Of a DNA stretch of 64,000 bases, positions 1 to 9,664 are shown piece by piece; position 1 is the first letter of the stretch; each line of letters opens with the position of its first letter. The DNA comes from Mycolicibacterium sp. 018/SC-01/001 (GTDB lineage: Bacteria; Actinomycetota; Actinomycetes; Mycobacteriales; Mycobacteriaceae): assembly GCF_007096635.1 (NCBI RefSeq), contig NZ_VKAA01000017.1, forward strand, positions 1-64,000, given 5' to 3'. The position numbers and the translations under genes are program-made. A model generated the notes under the pieces. It saw only the letters and a program-made list of their open reading frames with translations, was not told the origin of the DNA and searched no databases.

Positions 1-1175
1 GGTTTGTCGGCGGGGTTGGGCAGCAGGGCTGGGTCCGGATACAGGATGTTGTCCGGGGCCGCAGACGGGCCGAGAATCGGATTGATCGGGAACGGTAGGT
101 AGTTGAAGGACAACGTGCGCAATCCCGGGCCCAGATACTCTGCACACAGCTTGGCGGTGTCGGGCGCGGTGGCGTTCTCGATAGCGCCGATGCCGGCGCA
201 GAGGAATTGCACCGGGTTCGAGAAGTTCTGGAACACGAATGCTCCGACGTCGGTACCGGTGTTCGGGTTGTAGATGTTGTAGGCGTTCGCGATGGTCGTG
301 GGTGCGAGGTGGAGCAGGTTCTCCAGGCCCGACTGGTTGTCGACGAGGATCTGCGTGACTGCGGCCAGTCGCTGGACCTGTTCGCTGGTCTGGGCGCGAC
401 TGCCGGCGACGAAGCGTTGCACCTCGACCACTGCCGTCGACAGAGCCTTGAGCGCCTGATCGAGGTCGCTGCGACTGTTGTCGACGACCTCGGTGAGTGA
501 CGCGAGACGGTTCTGGAACGAAACGATCTGCACGCTGCTGTCGCGCAGTGCGGTGACGAGTTGCTGCAATCCCTTGATGATGTCGACGATGTTGCCGCTT
601 CCGTCGGCAAGGATGCGGCCCGCCGCCGACAGCTGGGTCAACGTCTGGCGCAGTTTGGCGCCGTTACCGTCCAATGCGGTTGCGGCACTGTCGACCAGAT
701 TCCCGATCGACGATTGCGAGACCCCGTTGCGTGGGCCGAGGTCCGTCGCCAACCGGGCCAGCTGTGTCTTGACCTCGTCCCACTCGACAGGCGTTGCCGT
801 CCTGTCGATGGGAATCACCGCTCCGTCGGCCATGGTGGGGCCGCCCCGGTACACGGGGGTGAGCTGGACATAGCGAGCCGCGATGAGGTTCTGCGCGACG
901 ATGACGGCGCGGGCATCTGCGGGAATGTCGACACCATGGTCCACGGCCATCGTGATGCGCGCCCGCGTGCCGTCCGCATCGATCGATCTGATCGTGCCCA
1001 CCCTCAGACCGAGAACGCGCACCTCATCGCCGGGGTAGATGGCGGTGGCCCTGGAGAAGTCGGCCACGACGATCGTGGGACCGAACACCGTGGCCCGAAC
1101 GAGGATCACGGTCGCGGCGAGCCCGATCACCGTGAGCACGGCGACGAGCACCTGGGCCGCTCTGCGTCGTCTCAT
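1..1175 (-). CDS. mceD: MCE family protein MceD (3' end outside window)
   Basis: Fourth Mce substrate-binding subunit of the operon. The first residues MRRRRAAQVLVAVL lead into a single N-terminal membrane segment (about residues 7-26), followed by the MCE/MlaD domain with the typical stretch AIYPGDEVRVLGLRVGTI. Mce proteins form periplasmic tunnels that carry lipids or sterols to the YrbE permease. The ATG overlaps the mceC stop as ATGA, so translation is coupled. About 391 codons are present and the frame is still open at the window edge. The C-terminal part seen is proline-rich, as is common after the MCE helical region. Family assignment is firm; the transported lipid cannot be read from sequence. 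Confidence 0.9.
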   Translation of the reverse strand, partial: MRRRRAAQVLVAVLTVIGLAATVILVRATVFGPTIVVADFSRATAIYPGDEVRVLGLRVGTIRSIDADGTRARITMAVDHGVDIPADARAVIVAQNLIAARYVQLTPVYRGGPTMADGAVIPIDRTATPVEWDEVKTQLARLATDLGPRNGVSQSSIGNLVDSAATALDGNGAKLRQTLTQLSAAGRILADGSGNIVDIIKGLQQLVTALRDSSVQIVSFQNRLASLTEVVDNSRSDLDQALKALSTAVVEVQRFVAGSRAQTSEQVQRLAAVTQILVDNQSGLENLLHLAPTTIANAYNIYNPNTGTDVGAFVFQNFSNPVQFLCAGIGAIENATAPDTAKLCAEYLGPGLRTLSFNYLPFPINPILGPSAAPDNILYPDPALLPNPADK

Positions 1176-2254
1176 CGCGAGCCACCAGGAATTCCGTTGG
1201 TGGGGAACGGCAGTTCCGAACGCGGGCCGGCGTTGTCCGGCGGCTGCCCCGCGTTGCTGCCTCGGCGGAAGCCGAACGCGTAGTCGAGGAAGGGTTGCAG
1301 GAATTGGCCGGGGATCAAGTTGGCCACGAACGCGTTGTAATAGCCGGCGCCGGCAACCGTATCGCCCTGCGCGAGTTGATACTTCGCCAGACCGTGAATG
1401 GTCGCCGCAACGGAGTCGCGATTGCGTTCGAGCATGGCATTGACCTGATTGAGCCGGGCTAGTGTGGGTGCCAGTTTGGCTTCGTTGTCCGCGACCAGCC
1501 CGGACAGCTGCACCGAGACAGCTCTGGTGTTGTTGAGGAGGCTGACGATCGCGTAGCGGCGATCGTTGAGGACACCCAGAAGGCTGTCTGCGTTGAGCAG
1601 CAGGGTGTTGATCTTCGTACTCCGATCGGACAAGATGCCGGCGACGTTAGCGGAATCATCCAGCAGCGCGCGCAGATTGGTGTCGCGCTCGTTGAGAAGA
1701 CGCGACACCGCTGTGAGGCCGTCGAACGTGGGCCCGAGTTCGGGCGCTATCTGATCGAGTGTGGAGGACAGCAGGTCCAGTGACTGATTGACGTCGGCGG
1801 TGTTGGTGGCGCTGACCTGATCGGTGAGATCGCCCACCGCGTCAGTGAGTGAGTACGGCGACGACGTCCGCGAGGCCGGGATGACGGCAAGCGGCCGTAG
1901 TGTCGAATCGCCGGCCGACTCGAGATCCAGCAGACGATCGCCGAGCAGCGTTCCGGTCCGGATGTGTGCGGTGGTGAGGCTGCCCAGCCGCACCGTGGCG
2001 TCCACCGCGAATTGGGCGAGCACCATCCCGTCCCGGAGCTTCAGGTCGGTGACCTTGCCGACCACAGAGCCGGAGATCGTGACATCGTTGCCGACGGTGA
2101 GACCGCCCGCATCGGTGAACTGTGCTTCGTACCGTTGCGTGGTGGCCAGCGCGAGCAGACGCTCGGGCTGCAGGCCCACCGTGATGACGAGCACGATCAG
2201 CGCGATGCCCATGAATCCGAACCGGGCCAACCGTCGTCCGCTGTACTTCAGCAT
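1172..2254 (-). CDS. mceC: MCE family protein MceC
   Basis: Third Mce subunit, 360 residues. An N-terminal membrane anchor (about residues 12-30, GFMGIALIVLVITVGL) precedes the MCE domain (about 40-115, with GLTVGNDVTISGSVVGKV) and then a long helical region that builds the tunnel in Mce complexes. It starts one base after mceB stops and overlaps mceD by four bases, so it belongs to one transcript with yrbEA-yrbEB-mceA-mceB. Order and length match the C position of mycobacterial mce operons. It probably works with the other Mce subunits in lipid import across the cell envelope. Confidence 0.9.
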   Translation of the reverse strand: MLKYSGRRLARFGFMGIALIVLVITVGLQPERLLALATTQRYEAQFTDAGGLTVGNDVTISGSVVGKVTDLKLRDGMVLAQFAVDATVRLGSLTTAHIRTGTLLGDRLLDLESAGDSTLRPLAVIPASRTSSPYSLTDAVGDLTDQVSATNTADVNQSLDLLSSTLDQIAPELGPTFDGLTAVSRLLNERDTNLRALLDDSANVAGILSDRSTKINTLLLNADSLLGVLNDRRYAIVSLLNNTRAVSVQLSGLVADNEAKLAPTLARLNQVNAMLERNRDSVAATIHGLAKYQLAQGDTVAGAGYYNAFVANLIPGQFLQPFLDYAFGFRRGSNAGQPPDNAGPRSELPFPTNGIPGGSR

Positions 2255-2255
2255 G

Positions 2256-3278
2256 TCAGTCCACGCACCTGCCTCCCTGGTTCTTGACCCATGGGAAGAC
2301 AGCAGTCCTGCCTTGGAGATCGGTGACCCGCACCGACAGGCCGCAGATGTAGTAGTTGATCCAGCTGCCGTAGGCCCCCAGCCTCACCAGCTTCTTGTAA
2401 TTGCTCGGCGCTCGAACCAGGGCAGCCTCGAGCTTGTCCTGTCCGTCGGTCAAAATGGGTGCCAGTCTGCTGAGTTGATCGACGTTCTGCGCCAGCGGCG
2501 GCCGTGCCTGGGTGAGGAGGTCGGCCACCGATGCGGTTCCGGCGTCCAGAGAGTCGATGGCCGTGCCGATCGGGTCCCTGTCCTGAGAGAGTCCGGTGAT
2601 CAGCTGTTCCAGACCATCGATGGTGCTGCCCAGCTGAGTGCCGTCCTTCTTCAGCACCGCGATGAACTGCCGCAGATTGTCGACCAATTGTTGGACGACC
2701 TGTCCACGGTCGGCGATCGCCTTCGTGAACACTGCGGTGTTGCGGAACAGCGATTCCAGCGTTCCGCCCTGACCCTGCAGCGCTTGTAACAGGGCACTCG
2801 TCACGGTGTTGATGTCCTCGGCACGCAGGCCCTGGGTGAGCGGCCTCAAGCCGCCGAGGAGAAAGTCCAGGTCGAGTGCCGGACGGGTGCGCTCGACAGG
2901 AATCTGCGCTCCCATCGGCAACAGCCGCGTCGAATCGGGCGTGTCGACGAGTTCGAGGTATCGGTCGCCGATCAGGTTCAGGTAGCGCACCTGCGCGATG
3001 GTCCCGGTGGTCAGGGCCACCGACCGGTCGGCGTCGAACGTCACGTCGACCAATTTGTCGTCGCGCAGCGTCACCGAATCGACGGTCCCCACGCGAACTC
3101 CGGCGACCCGCACCGAGTCACCGGTCTTGAGCCGGGACACGTTGGCGAACAGCGCCGAATAAGTGTTCGTCGAACCCGACCGGTAGTTGCCGAGGATCAC
3201 GACGAGCACCGCGGTGAGAAGTGCCATCACGGTGACGAAGACCGCGAACTTGACGGCGGGGCCGCGCGTGCCGGTCAT
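2256..3278 (-). CDS. mceB: MCE family protein MceB
   Basis: Second Mce subunit, 340 residues. It has a membrane anchor at about residues 9-28 (VKFAVFVTVMALLTAVLVVI), then an MCE domain containing RLKTGDSVRVAGVRVGTVDS, a typical MCE core, and a helical C-terminal half. The start codon overlaps the mceA stop as ATGA. Position and length fit MceB. It is expected to sit in the periplasm, anchored in the inner membrane, as part of the hetero-oligomeric lipid tunnel. Confidence 0.9.
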   Translation of the reverse strand: MTGTRGPAVKFAVFVTVMALLTAVLVVILGNYRSGSTNTYSALFANVSRLKTGDSVRVAGVRVGTVDSVTLRDDKLVDVTFDADRSVALTTGTIAQVRYLNLIGDRYLELVDTPDSTRLLPMGAQIPVERTRPALDLDFLLGGLRPLTQGLRAEDINTVTSALLQALQGQGGTLESLFRNTAVFTKAIADRGQVVQQLVDNLRQFIAVLKKDGTQLGSTIDGLEQLITGLSQDRDPIGTAIDSLDAGTASVADLLTQARPPLAQNVDQLSRLAPILTDGQDKLEAALVRAPSNYKKLVRLGAYGSWINYYICGLSVRVTDLQGRTAVFPWVKNQGGRCVD

Positions 3279-4504
3279 CCGGGCATCCCGATCTGCGACG
3301 AATTGCGCGGGGGCCCGTCGATCGGTCCGAACAACATCTGTTTGAGGCCGTCAGTGTTGAGATGGATGCCTTGATTGCCGTACTTGAACGGGTTGGCGCC
3401 GGTGTCGAGGACGACGTAGTCGGCGACCTCGCCCGGTTTGAGCCTGGGCATGCCCAGATCGGCACACGGAACGGCCGTCTTCGCAGCGACTTTGGGCAGA
3501 TCACCCGGATACCGGTACCGCTCGGCGCCGAGTGTGAAGCCGACTTGGACCATCAGTCCGGGTTCCGGGAGGACGGGCCCCTCCGTGAAGGGCACCAGAC
3601 CCTGCAGCGTGCAGCTGACGGAATCCAGATACTGGAAGAGCAGACCGCTGGTCGGGACGAGCATGCGCAGGACGTCGGCCAGCGGGCCCTGGTTGGCGGT
3701 GAGCACCTCGTTGCCGACGTCGGCGAGGCCCATTGCGCTGAGCAGGAGGACATCGAACTTCTTCTGCTCGTCGACGATGGTCCGGCTGATTTTGGTGCTG
3801 TTGTCCGCGATGCGCAGCAGGTCCGGTGCCGCATCGGCGTACGCGCCCAGAACCGGCGGCAGCGCAGCGAGATCCGCGCTCAAGGTGGGATACGTCGCCT
3901 CCTGCTTCGTCAGGAACTGATCGAAGTCGTCGATCACCTGTCCGACGTCCCGTCCGCGTCCGTTCAGCGCTTGGGACAGTCCGCTGAGGGTCTCGTTCAG
4001 CTGGGCGGGATCGACGGCGTCGAGCAGGCCGGTGAGCCGCTCGAACAGCGTGTTGACCTCGACCGACACGTGATCGCCGCGGAGTACGGCACCGGCGGCC
4101 AAGGGCTGGGTGGATGGCGTGGCCGGCGGAACGAGTTGGACGTACTTGGCCCCGAAAACGGTCGTCGACGTGATGTCGACGCCGACATTGGCCGGGATGA
4201 GACGTAGCTGCGAAGGGATCATCGCGAGTTGCAACTTCGCCTCGCCATTGGGAAGTGACTCGATCGAAGACACCGAACCGACCGTGACGCCGCGCATCTT
4301 CACGTCGGCGTCAGTGTTCATGACCAAGCCCGCCCGGGGACTCAACACCGTCACCGTGACGGTACGAGTGAGCCCGCCCTGGAACAGAACCAGAGCAAGG
4401 GCGATGACGGCGCCGATGGCGATCACTGTTGCCAACCCCGCCCAGGCGGATTGGTGGCGACGGAAGACGGACGGGCGCGTGATGCGGTGCGACGTGGTGG
4501 CCAT
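3275..4504 (-). CDS. mceA: MCE family protein MceA
   Basis: First Mce subunit after the two permease genes, 409 residues. An N-terminal cytosolic stretch is followed by a membrane segment at about 22-44 (LATVIAIGAVIALALVLFQG) and the MCE domain with GLVMNTDADVKMRGVTVGSV. The C-terminal 150 residues carry several cysteines and prolines, as is usual for MceA. It lies 13 bases after yrbEB and overlaps mceB by four bases. Function is inferred from the family: lipid or sterol uptake with YrbE permeases. Confidence 0.9.
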   Translation of the reverse strand: MATTSHRITRPSVFRRHQSAWAGLATVIAIGAVIALALVLFQGGLTRTVTVTVLSPRAGLVMNTDADVKMRGVTVGSVSSIESLPNGEAKLQLAMIPSQLRLIPANVGVDITSTTVFGAKYVQLVPPATPSTQPLAAGAVLRGDHVSVEVNTLFERLTGLLDAVDPAQLNETLSGLSQALNGRGRDVGQVIDDFDQFLTKQEATYPTLSADLAALPPVLGAYADAAPDLLRIADNSTKISRTIVDEQKKFDVLLLSAMGLADVGNEVLTANQGPLADVLRMLVPTSGLLFQYLDSVSCTLQGLVPFTEGPVLPEPGLMVQVGFTLGAERYRYPGDLPKVAAKTAVPCADLGMPRLKPGEVADYVVLDTGANPFKYGNQGIHLNTDGLKQMLFGPIDGPPRNSSQIGMPG

Positions 4505-4517
4505 GACGAGCAGCCCG

Positions 4518-5375
4518 CTAACCCGAGAGGTTGAAGTTGCCGTTGGCGCCGTACACGGCCAACGAGACGAGCAGAGTCACAGAAACCACCACAATCAACG
4601 AGGTACGAACGGCGTTGCCCACCGCCACACCGACCCCGGACGGCCCCCCCGAGGCGAAGTAGCCGAAATAGGTGTGAACAAGGAGGATAGCGATCGCGGT
4701 CAGGATCGCTTGGACAAATGACCACACCAGATCGACGGGGTTGAGGAACGTCGAGAAGTAGTGGTGGTAGAGGCCTCCCGATTGCCCGAAGACCACGACC
4801 GTCGTGAACTGGCTCGCCAGGAAAGACAGGATGACGGCCACGGAGTACAGCGGCGCGATGGCCGTCATGCCCGCCGCGATCCGAGTGGACACCAGGTAGG
4901 CCACCGGCGCGATGCCCATCGACTCCAGAGCATCGATTTCCTCATTGATCCGCATGGCGCCCAACTGCGCGGTGACCCCCGCTCCGAAGGTGGCGGCCAG
5001 ACCGATGCCGGCCACCACCGGGGCGAGAATCCGAACGTTGATGAATGCCGCGAGAAAACCTGTGAGGGCCTCGATACCGATGTTGCCCAGTGACGAATAG
5101 CCCTGCACGGCAAGGGTTCCTCCGGCAGCGAGAGTAAGGAATCCGACGATGACAACGGTCCCGCCGATCATCGCCAACGTGCCGGCACCCATCGAGATCT
5201 CGGCGATCAGGCGGATGACCTCCTTCCGATACCGCGTCACGGCCTGCGGAAGTGCGCCGAGCGCTCGCACGTAGAACCTGCTGTGATCGCCAATGCGGGA
5301 CAGCGCCGCCTCCGGCCGCCGGATTCCGCGCGTCAGCCGCGGGAACCTCTGACGCAGGATCGTGAGAGTGCTCAT
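4518..5375 (-). CDS. yrbEB: YrbEB, MlaE-family ABC permease subunit
   Basis: Integral membrane permease of the MlaE/YrbE family, 285 residues. The central segment AQLGAMRINEEIDALESMGI is the conserved coupling region (E-x-D-A-L-x-x-MGI) that contacts the Mkl/MceG ATPase. Several hydrophobic segments follow. It pairs with YrbEA to form the membrane part of the Mce importer. It lies 13 bases downstream of yrbEA in the same operon. No ATPase gene is seen nearby; in mycobacteria the MceG ATPase is usually encoded elsewhere. Confidence 0.92.
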   Translation of the reverse strand: MSTLTILRQRFPRLTRGIRRPEAALSRIGDHSRFYVRALGALPQAVTRYRKEVIRLIAEISMGAGTLAMIGGTVVIVGFLTLAAGGTLAVQGYSSLGNIGIEALTGFLAAFINVRILAPVVAGIGLAATFGAGVTAQLGAMRINEEIDALESMGIAPVAYLVSTRIAAGMTAIAPLYSVAVILSFLASQFTTVVVFGQSGGLYHHYFSTFLNPVDLVWSFVQAILTAIAILLVHTYFGYFASGGPSGVGVAVGNAVRTSLIVVVSVTLLVSLAVYGANGNFNLSG

Positions 5376-5388
5376 GGGGTGGACCGGC

Positions 5389-6198
5389 TCATCCGCCGGT
5401 CAGCTGGATGCCGACGGCGGTCACCACGACGTTGACGACGAACAGTGCCATGAACGCGTACACCACGGTCTCGTTGACCGCGTTGCCGACCGCTTTGGCG
5501 CCGCCACCTTTGATCGTCAATCCCCGATAGCACGCCACCATTCCGGCGATCAGACCGAACAGCGCCGCTTTGACGCAGGAGATGATGAGCTCAGGGATTC
5601 CGGTCAACAAGGTGATGCCCGCAGCGAACGCTCCCGGGTTGACGTCCTGGACGAACACCGAGAACCCATAACCCCCGACGATCCCGATGATGCAGACCAT
5701 GCTGTTGAGCAGGAGCGCGACGAGTCCCGACGCCAGCATCCGGGGGGTCACCAACCGCTGGACGGGATTGATGCCGAGCACCTCCATGGCGTCGATCTCC
5801 TCGCGGATGGTGCGGGAGCCGAGGTCGGCGCACATCGCCGTGGCACCGGCCCCGGCGACGATCAGCACGGTCACCAGAGGTCCCACCTGAGTCACCGCGC
5901 CGAAGGCCGCGCCCGCCCCCGACAGGTCCGCCGCACCGAGCTCGCGAAGCAGGATGTTCAGCGTGAAGCTCACCAACACGGTGAAGGGGATGGCCACCAG
6001 AATGGTCGGGGCCAGGGACACGCGGGCGACGAACCATGATTGCTGGAGGAACTCACTCCATTGGAAAGGCCGGCGAAAAACGAAACGCACCGAATCGGCC
6101 GACATCGAGAACAAACCGCCGACCGACTCCATCGGACCCGCGAGACCCTTGGGCAGACTGATCCCGGGCGACCATCGATCCGGACCCGTGACCTTCAT
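5389..6198 (-). CDS. yrbEA: YrbEA, MlaE-family ABC permease subunit
   Basis: First gene of the mce operon, 269 residues. It has the YrbE/MlaE coupling motif CADLGSRTIREEIDAMEVLG and about five hydrophobic segments. It partners YrbEB in the permease core of a Mce lipid importer. No gene for a regulator lies directly upstream; instead a CoA-transferase is divergent across 254 bases, so a shared control region is likely. The operon order yrbEA-yrbEB-mceA-B-C-D is the mycobacterial standard; which mce locus this is cannot be told from the window alone. Confidence 0.92.
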   Translation of the reverse strand: MKVTGPDRWSPGISLPKGLAGPMESVGGLFSMSADSVRFVFRRPFQWSEFLQQSWFVARVSLAPTILVAIPFTVLVSFTLNILLRELGAADLSGAGAAFGAVTQVGPLVTVLIVAGAGATAMCADLGSRTIREEIDAMEVLGINPVQRLVTPRMLASGLVALLLNSMVCIIGIVGGYGFSVFVQDVNPGAFAAGITLLTGIPELIISCVKAALFGLIAGMVACYRGLTIKGGGAKAVGNAVNETVVYAFMALFVVNVVVTAVGIQLTGG

Positions 6199-6452
6199 GT
6201 GTCTCCGTGTCCTCCTTCAGGTCCCGAGCGGCGGGACTGACGGCTCGAAAACCACAATGCAGTGGTCATCCAGGACATTTGCTGATGTCGGCGAGTCAGG
6301 ATCGCACCTCGCGTCTTCATCCACTCGATTGTTCTTCGCTTGTGTCGCGTGGCAGTACAGTAGATCATTATGTGTTCAATCGTCAACGAAGCGAACGGCG
6401 GATGGATGCGGACTCACGATGGCAGTGCGGTCCGTCCGGAACGGAGGCGCGC
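6199..6452. promoter_or_regulatory. Divergent control region between mce operon and CoA-transferase
   Basis: About 250 bases separate yrbEA (minus) from the CaiB-type gene (plus). The stretch near 6325-6385 is more AT-rich than its surroundings and contains TACAGT and TAGATC, both plausible -10 elements for the plus strand. GGAGG at 6443-6447 is a good ribosome binding site for the GTG at 6453. No clear operator palindrome was found. Promoter positions are guesses. Confidence 0.35.
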
Positions 6453-7646
6453 GTGAACTCCGCTGGTTTGCTCGACGGAGTGCGGGTGGTCGAGGTCTCC
6501 AGCTTCGTGGCAGTGCCTCTCGCAGGAATGACCTTGGCGATGTTGGGCGCGGATGTGGTGCGTGTGGACCCCATCGGCGGAGCCGCAGACAACGAACGGT
6601 GGCCGATCACCGATGCCGGGGACAGCATCTACTGGGCCGAGCTGAACAAGGCCAAGCAGTCCGTCACCGCGAACTTCCGGTCAGCTGATGGTCGGGACTT
6701 CGTCGCACGGCTGGCTGCGCAAGCGGGCGTCTTCATCACGAACCGGGCTGGCCCGGACGAGCACTCGTTCACCGCACTGTCGTCACGCCGTTCCGACCTG
6801 ATCCATGTCGAGGTGTGCGGGAGAGCCGACGGCTCCACCGCCGTGGATTACACGGTGAACGCCGGCGTCGGGTTCCCGCTCGTAACGGGTTCCGAAGGCT
6901 CGACCACACCGACCAATCACGTGTTGCCGGCGTGGGACGTCGCGTGCGGCCTCTACACCGCGCTGGCCGTGGCATCGGCGGTGCGTGACCGCGAACGCAC
7001 CGGCCGAGGGCGATTCATCCGTATTCCCCTCGAAGACGTGGCTCTGGCCCTGACCGGACATCTGGGCTTTTTGACGGAGGCAATGGTGAACGGAACGGAG
7101 CGAAAGCGCATTGGCACGGCTGTGTACGGGCAATACGGGCATCATTTCGACAGCTGTGACGGCGCCACCTTCATGCTCGTCGCGCTCACTGCACGGCATT
7201 TCCGTGATCTGGTGTCGCTGACGTGCACGGGTGCGGCAGTCGACGCTCTTGCCGAAGCGTTGCAGGTGGATTTCGCCGACGAGGGCGCCCGGTACCGCTA
7301 CCGAGAGGTGTTGAACGCCGTGTTCGCTGGCTGGTTCGGTGACCGCGGCCGAGTCGAGATCGAAGCAGCGTTGACGGGCACGACGATTCTGTGGGAGCGG
7401 TATCGGCCTTTCGGTGAGGTCGTGACCGAAGACCGAGTCGTCGACAATCCACTGTTCACCATGGTCGATCATCCTCGGATCGGGGCCTATCTGGCGGCGG
7501 GCCTGCCACTCGGTGTCGACCGACGATATCCGACCGCGCGTCGAGCTCCTGTCCTCGGCGAGCACACGGATGTGGTCTTCGGTGAGCGTCTCGGATTCGG
7601 GCCATCTGACCTCGCGGCCGCGCGTTCTGCTGGGACCATCGCATGA
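6453..7646 (+). CDS. CaiB/BaiF-type (family III) CoA-transferase
   Basis: Family III CoA-transferase, 397 residues. The N-terminus LLDGVRVVEVSSFVAVPLAG followed by MLGADVVRVDP is the classic opening of CaiB/BaiF proteins, and N-K-A-K-Q-S-V-T matches the usual region after it. These enzymes move CoA between acyl-CoA and a free acid. The catalytic Asp of the family could not be placed with certainty. The GTG at 6453 was chosen because of the GGAGG just upstream; an in-frame ATG at 6402 would add 17 residues. It overlaps the next gene by four bases. Being divergent from the mce operon, it may activate or recycle the imported lipid, but this is inference. Confidence 0.85.
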   Translation: MNSAGLLDGVRVVEVSSFVAVPLAGMTLAMLGADVVRVDPIGGAADNERWPITDAGDSIYWAELNKAKQSVTANFRSADGRDFVARLAAQAGVFITNRAGPDEHSFTALSSRRSDLIHVEVCGRADGSTAVDYTVNAGVGFPLVTGSEGSTTPTNHVLPAWDVACGLYTALAVASAVRDRERTGRGRFIRIPLEDVALALTGHLGFLTEAMVNGTERKRIGTAVYGQYGHHFDSCDGATFMLVALTARHFRDLVSLTCTGAAVDALAEALQVDFADEGARYRYREVLNAVFAGWFGDRGRVEIEAALTGTTILWERYRPFGEVVTEDRVVDNPLFTMVDHPRIGAYLAAGLPLGVDRRYPTARRAPVLGEHTDVVFGERLGFGPSDLAAARSAGTIA

Positions 7647-8416
7647 TGAACCGACGCAACGGCCCCTCGGCGACCGCGCCGACAGACGACCTCGAACTGG
7701 CCGAAGCCGAAGCCGAGGCGTTGGAGGCAGCCGCAGCCGCTGCGGCAGCCCGGGCCAGGGTCCTCAGGCTTCGAGGCGGGACGAACTCCGACGGCGGCGG
7801 GACGAAGCTCGCGGTTGTCGCCGAGCGAGACGTCGTCGTGGAAACGTCGGACAGCGATCAGACGTCGGACGGCGACGCGCCAGAAGCTGCACGGGACAAC
7901 ACATCCGAGCCGGTCGCTTCATCTCGGACGCGGCGGTGGCTCAAGCGTGCGGGTGCCGTGCTCGCCGTCCTGATCACGCTCGCCATGATTGCGGTCAGCG
8001 TGTACATGGTGATCGAGGAGCGCCGGTCGGAGCGTGAGCAGCGGTATGCCGCGGAATACACTGCGGCGGCACGTCAGGGCGTGACGAGCCTGATGTCGCT
8101 GAACTTCAGCCACGCCAAAGACGACGTCCAGCGCATCATCGACAACTCGACTGGCCAGTTCCGAGCAGACTTCGAGTCGTCGGCGGCCGACTTCACCAAG
8201 GTCGCCGAACAATCTCAAGTGATCACCGACGCGACCGTGAATGCCACCGCGATCGAGAAGATGACGGATCACGACGCGACGGTGTTGGTGGGGGTGACGT
8301 CGCGGATCACCAACAAGCAGGGCGCACAGGAGAACCCACGCACGTGGCGGCTCAGCGTCGACGTCGCGCGTGATGGCGATCGCGTCAAGATGGCAAAGGT
8401 GGATTTCGTGCCATGA
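7643..8416 (+). CDS. Mce-associated membrane protein (first of two)
   Basis: 257-residue protein with an Ala/Glu-rich cytosolic N-terminus (about 20-40), an acidic linker, one membrane helix at about 93-113 (AGAVLAVLITLAMIAVSVYM) and an extracytoplasmic NTF2-like domain. This architecture is that of Mce-associated (Mas) proteins, which in mycobacteria sit next to mce operons and are thought to stabilise the complex. It overlaps the upstream CoA-transferase and the downstream second Mas gene by four bases each. The sequence is low complexity at the N-terminus, so the exact start is less certain. Confidence 0.8.
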   Translation: MMNRRNGPSATAPTDDLELAEAEAEALEAAAAAAAARARVLRLRGGTNSDGGGTKLAVVAERDVVVETSDSDQTSDGDAPEAARDNTSEPVASSRTRRWLKRAGAVLAVLITLAMIAVSVYMVIEERRSEREQRYAAEYTAAARQGVTSLMSLNFSHAKDDVQRIIDNSTGQFRADFESSAADFTKVAEQSQVITDATVNATAIEKMTDHDATVLVGVTSRITNKQGAQENPRTWRLSVDVARDGDRVKMAKVDFVP

Positions 8417-9045
8417 GTGAAGAGAATCGAGGCGTCCGCGAGGAGCAGGCTGACGGAGCCCTGCTCGATGATGGAGTGGTGGTCGATGATGACGCCGTCG
8501 GCGACGCTCCGGGGGCAGCGGCCCGGGACGACGACCAGCCCCCACCTCGGAGGGGCTTCTTTCGCCGACATTGGAGCGCCGCTCTGTTGATCGCGCTCCC
8601 CGTCGTGGCAACCGCAGTGGCGGTGACTCTCTATTTCACTGAGTATCGCTCCGTGGCGGAGACCAACCAGAGCGTGGTCGCTGACGTTCTCAAAGCTGCC
8701 GGCGACGGTACGACCGCGCTGTTGACGTACTCACCAGCCAGCGTCGAGGCGGACACCGCCCATGCGAAATCACTTTTGACGGGCCAGTTCCTGGACTACT
8801 ACAGCCAGTTCACCGCCAATGTGATCATCCCGGCGGCGAAGAAGAAGGAGGTCGAGACCGGTGCGCAGGTCACACGATCGGGCCTTGTCGAGATCCACCC
8901 CGACAAGGCGGTGGTTCTGGTCTTCGTGAACCAGACGTCGAGCAGCGCCCAACGGCCGGAGCCGGCGAACTCGGCGAGCGCAGTACGCGTCACAGTGGAA
9001 CGCCAACAGGGTAGATGGCTCATCTCCGCGTTCGATCCGGTGTGA
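8413..9045 (+). CDS. Mce-associated membrane protein (second of two)
   Basis: 210 residues with the same plan as its upstream neighbour: acidic N-terminus, one membrane helix at about 55-75 (ALLIALPVVATAVAVTLYF) and an exported C-terminal domain of about 130 residues. Mas-type proteins commonly occur in pairs. The ATGA overlap with the previous gene indicates coupled translation. It is likely part of the Mce envelope transport machinery, though these genes are on the opposite strand from the mce operon in this window. Confidence 0.8.
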   Translation: MSEENRGVREEQADGALLDDGVVVDDDAVGDAPGAAARDDDQPPPRRGFFRRHWSAALLIALPVVATAVAVTLYFTEYRSVAETNQSVVADVLKAAGDGTTALLTYSPASVEADTAHAKSLLTGQFLDYYSQFTANVIIPAAKKKEVETGAQVTRSGLVEIHPDKAVVLVFVNQTSSSAQRPEPANSASAVRVTVERQQGRWLISAFDPV

Positions 9046-9091
9046 ACCGCGTGACCGCACTCGAAGCCCACTTCGACGTGATCTGCCAGGT

Positions 9092-9664
9092 GTGTCGACC
9101 GGGCCCGGTATCGCGGTGGTCACCATCGTGACTGCCTACGACTTTGCGATCTGCCTGCTCCGGGTGGTTCTCGGTGTGACGATGGCCGCGCACGGCTACA
9201 ACAAATTCTTCGGCGGTGGAAGGATTCCCGGGACCGCCGGCTGGTTCGACAGTATCGGCATGCGGCCTGGGATGTTCCATGCGCGCGTCGCGGCCACCAC
9301 CGAACTCGTCGCCGGAATCGGCCTCGCCGTAGGCTTTTTGACCCCGGTGGCCGCGGCGGGATTCGTCGCGCTCATGCTCGTCGCTGCGTGGACAGTGCAC
9401 CGGTCGAACGGATTCTTCATCGTCAAGGAAGGATGGGAGTACAACCTGATCTTGGCTGTGGCAGCCCTCGCCGTCGCGGGGACGGGTGCCGGCCGGGTGA
9501 GTCTCGATCATCTGCTGTTCTCGGATTCGGGCCTGCGGAGTTACCTGCAGGGGTGGCCTGGCTTGCTGGTCGCGTCGATTCTCGGCCTTGCCGGTGGCAT
9601 CGGCCAACTGCTCATCTTCTACCGACCACCCGCTGAGTCCGCTCAGGCAGTCGAGCATCGGTGA
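9092..9664 (+). CDS. DoxX family membrane protein
   Basis: 190-residue DoxX-type protein with four hydrophobic segments. The first helix and the AAHGYNKFFGGG turn (about residues 30-41) are typical of the family, as is LVAGIGLAVGFLTP. DoxX proteins are small membrane proteins linked to redox stress or thiosulfate/quinol systems; the specific role here is unknown. The start at 9092 is GTG; a GTG about 36 bases further in would also work. It is separated from the Mas genes by 46 bases and may share their transcript. Confidence 0.75.
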   Translation: MSTGPGIAVVTIVTAYDFAICLLRVVLGVTMAAHGYNKFFGGGRIPGTAGWFDSIGMRPGMFHARVAATTELVAGIGLAVGFLTPVAAAGFVALMLVAAWTVHRSNGFFIVKEGWEYNLILAVAALAVAGTGAGRVSLDHLLFSDSGLRSYLQGWPGLLVASILGLAGGIGQLLIFYRPPAESAQAVEHR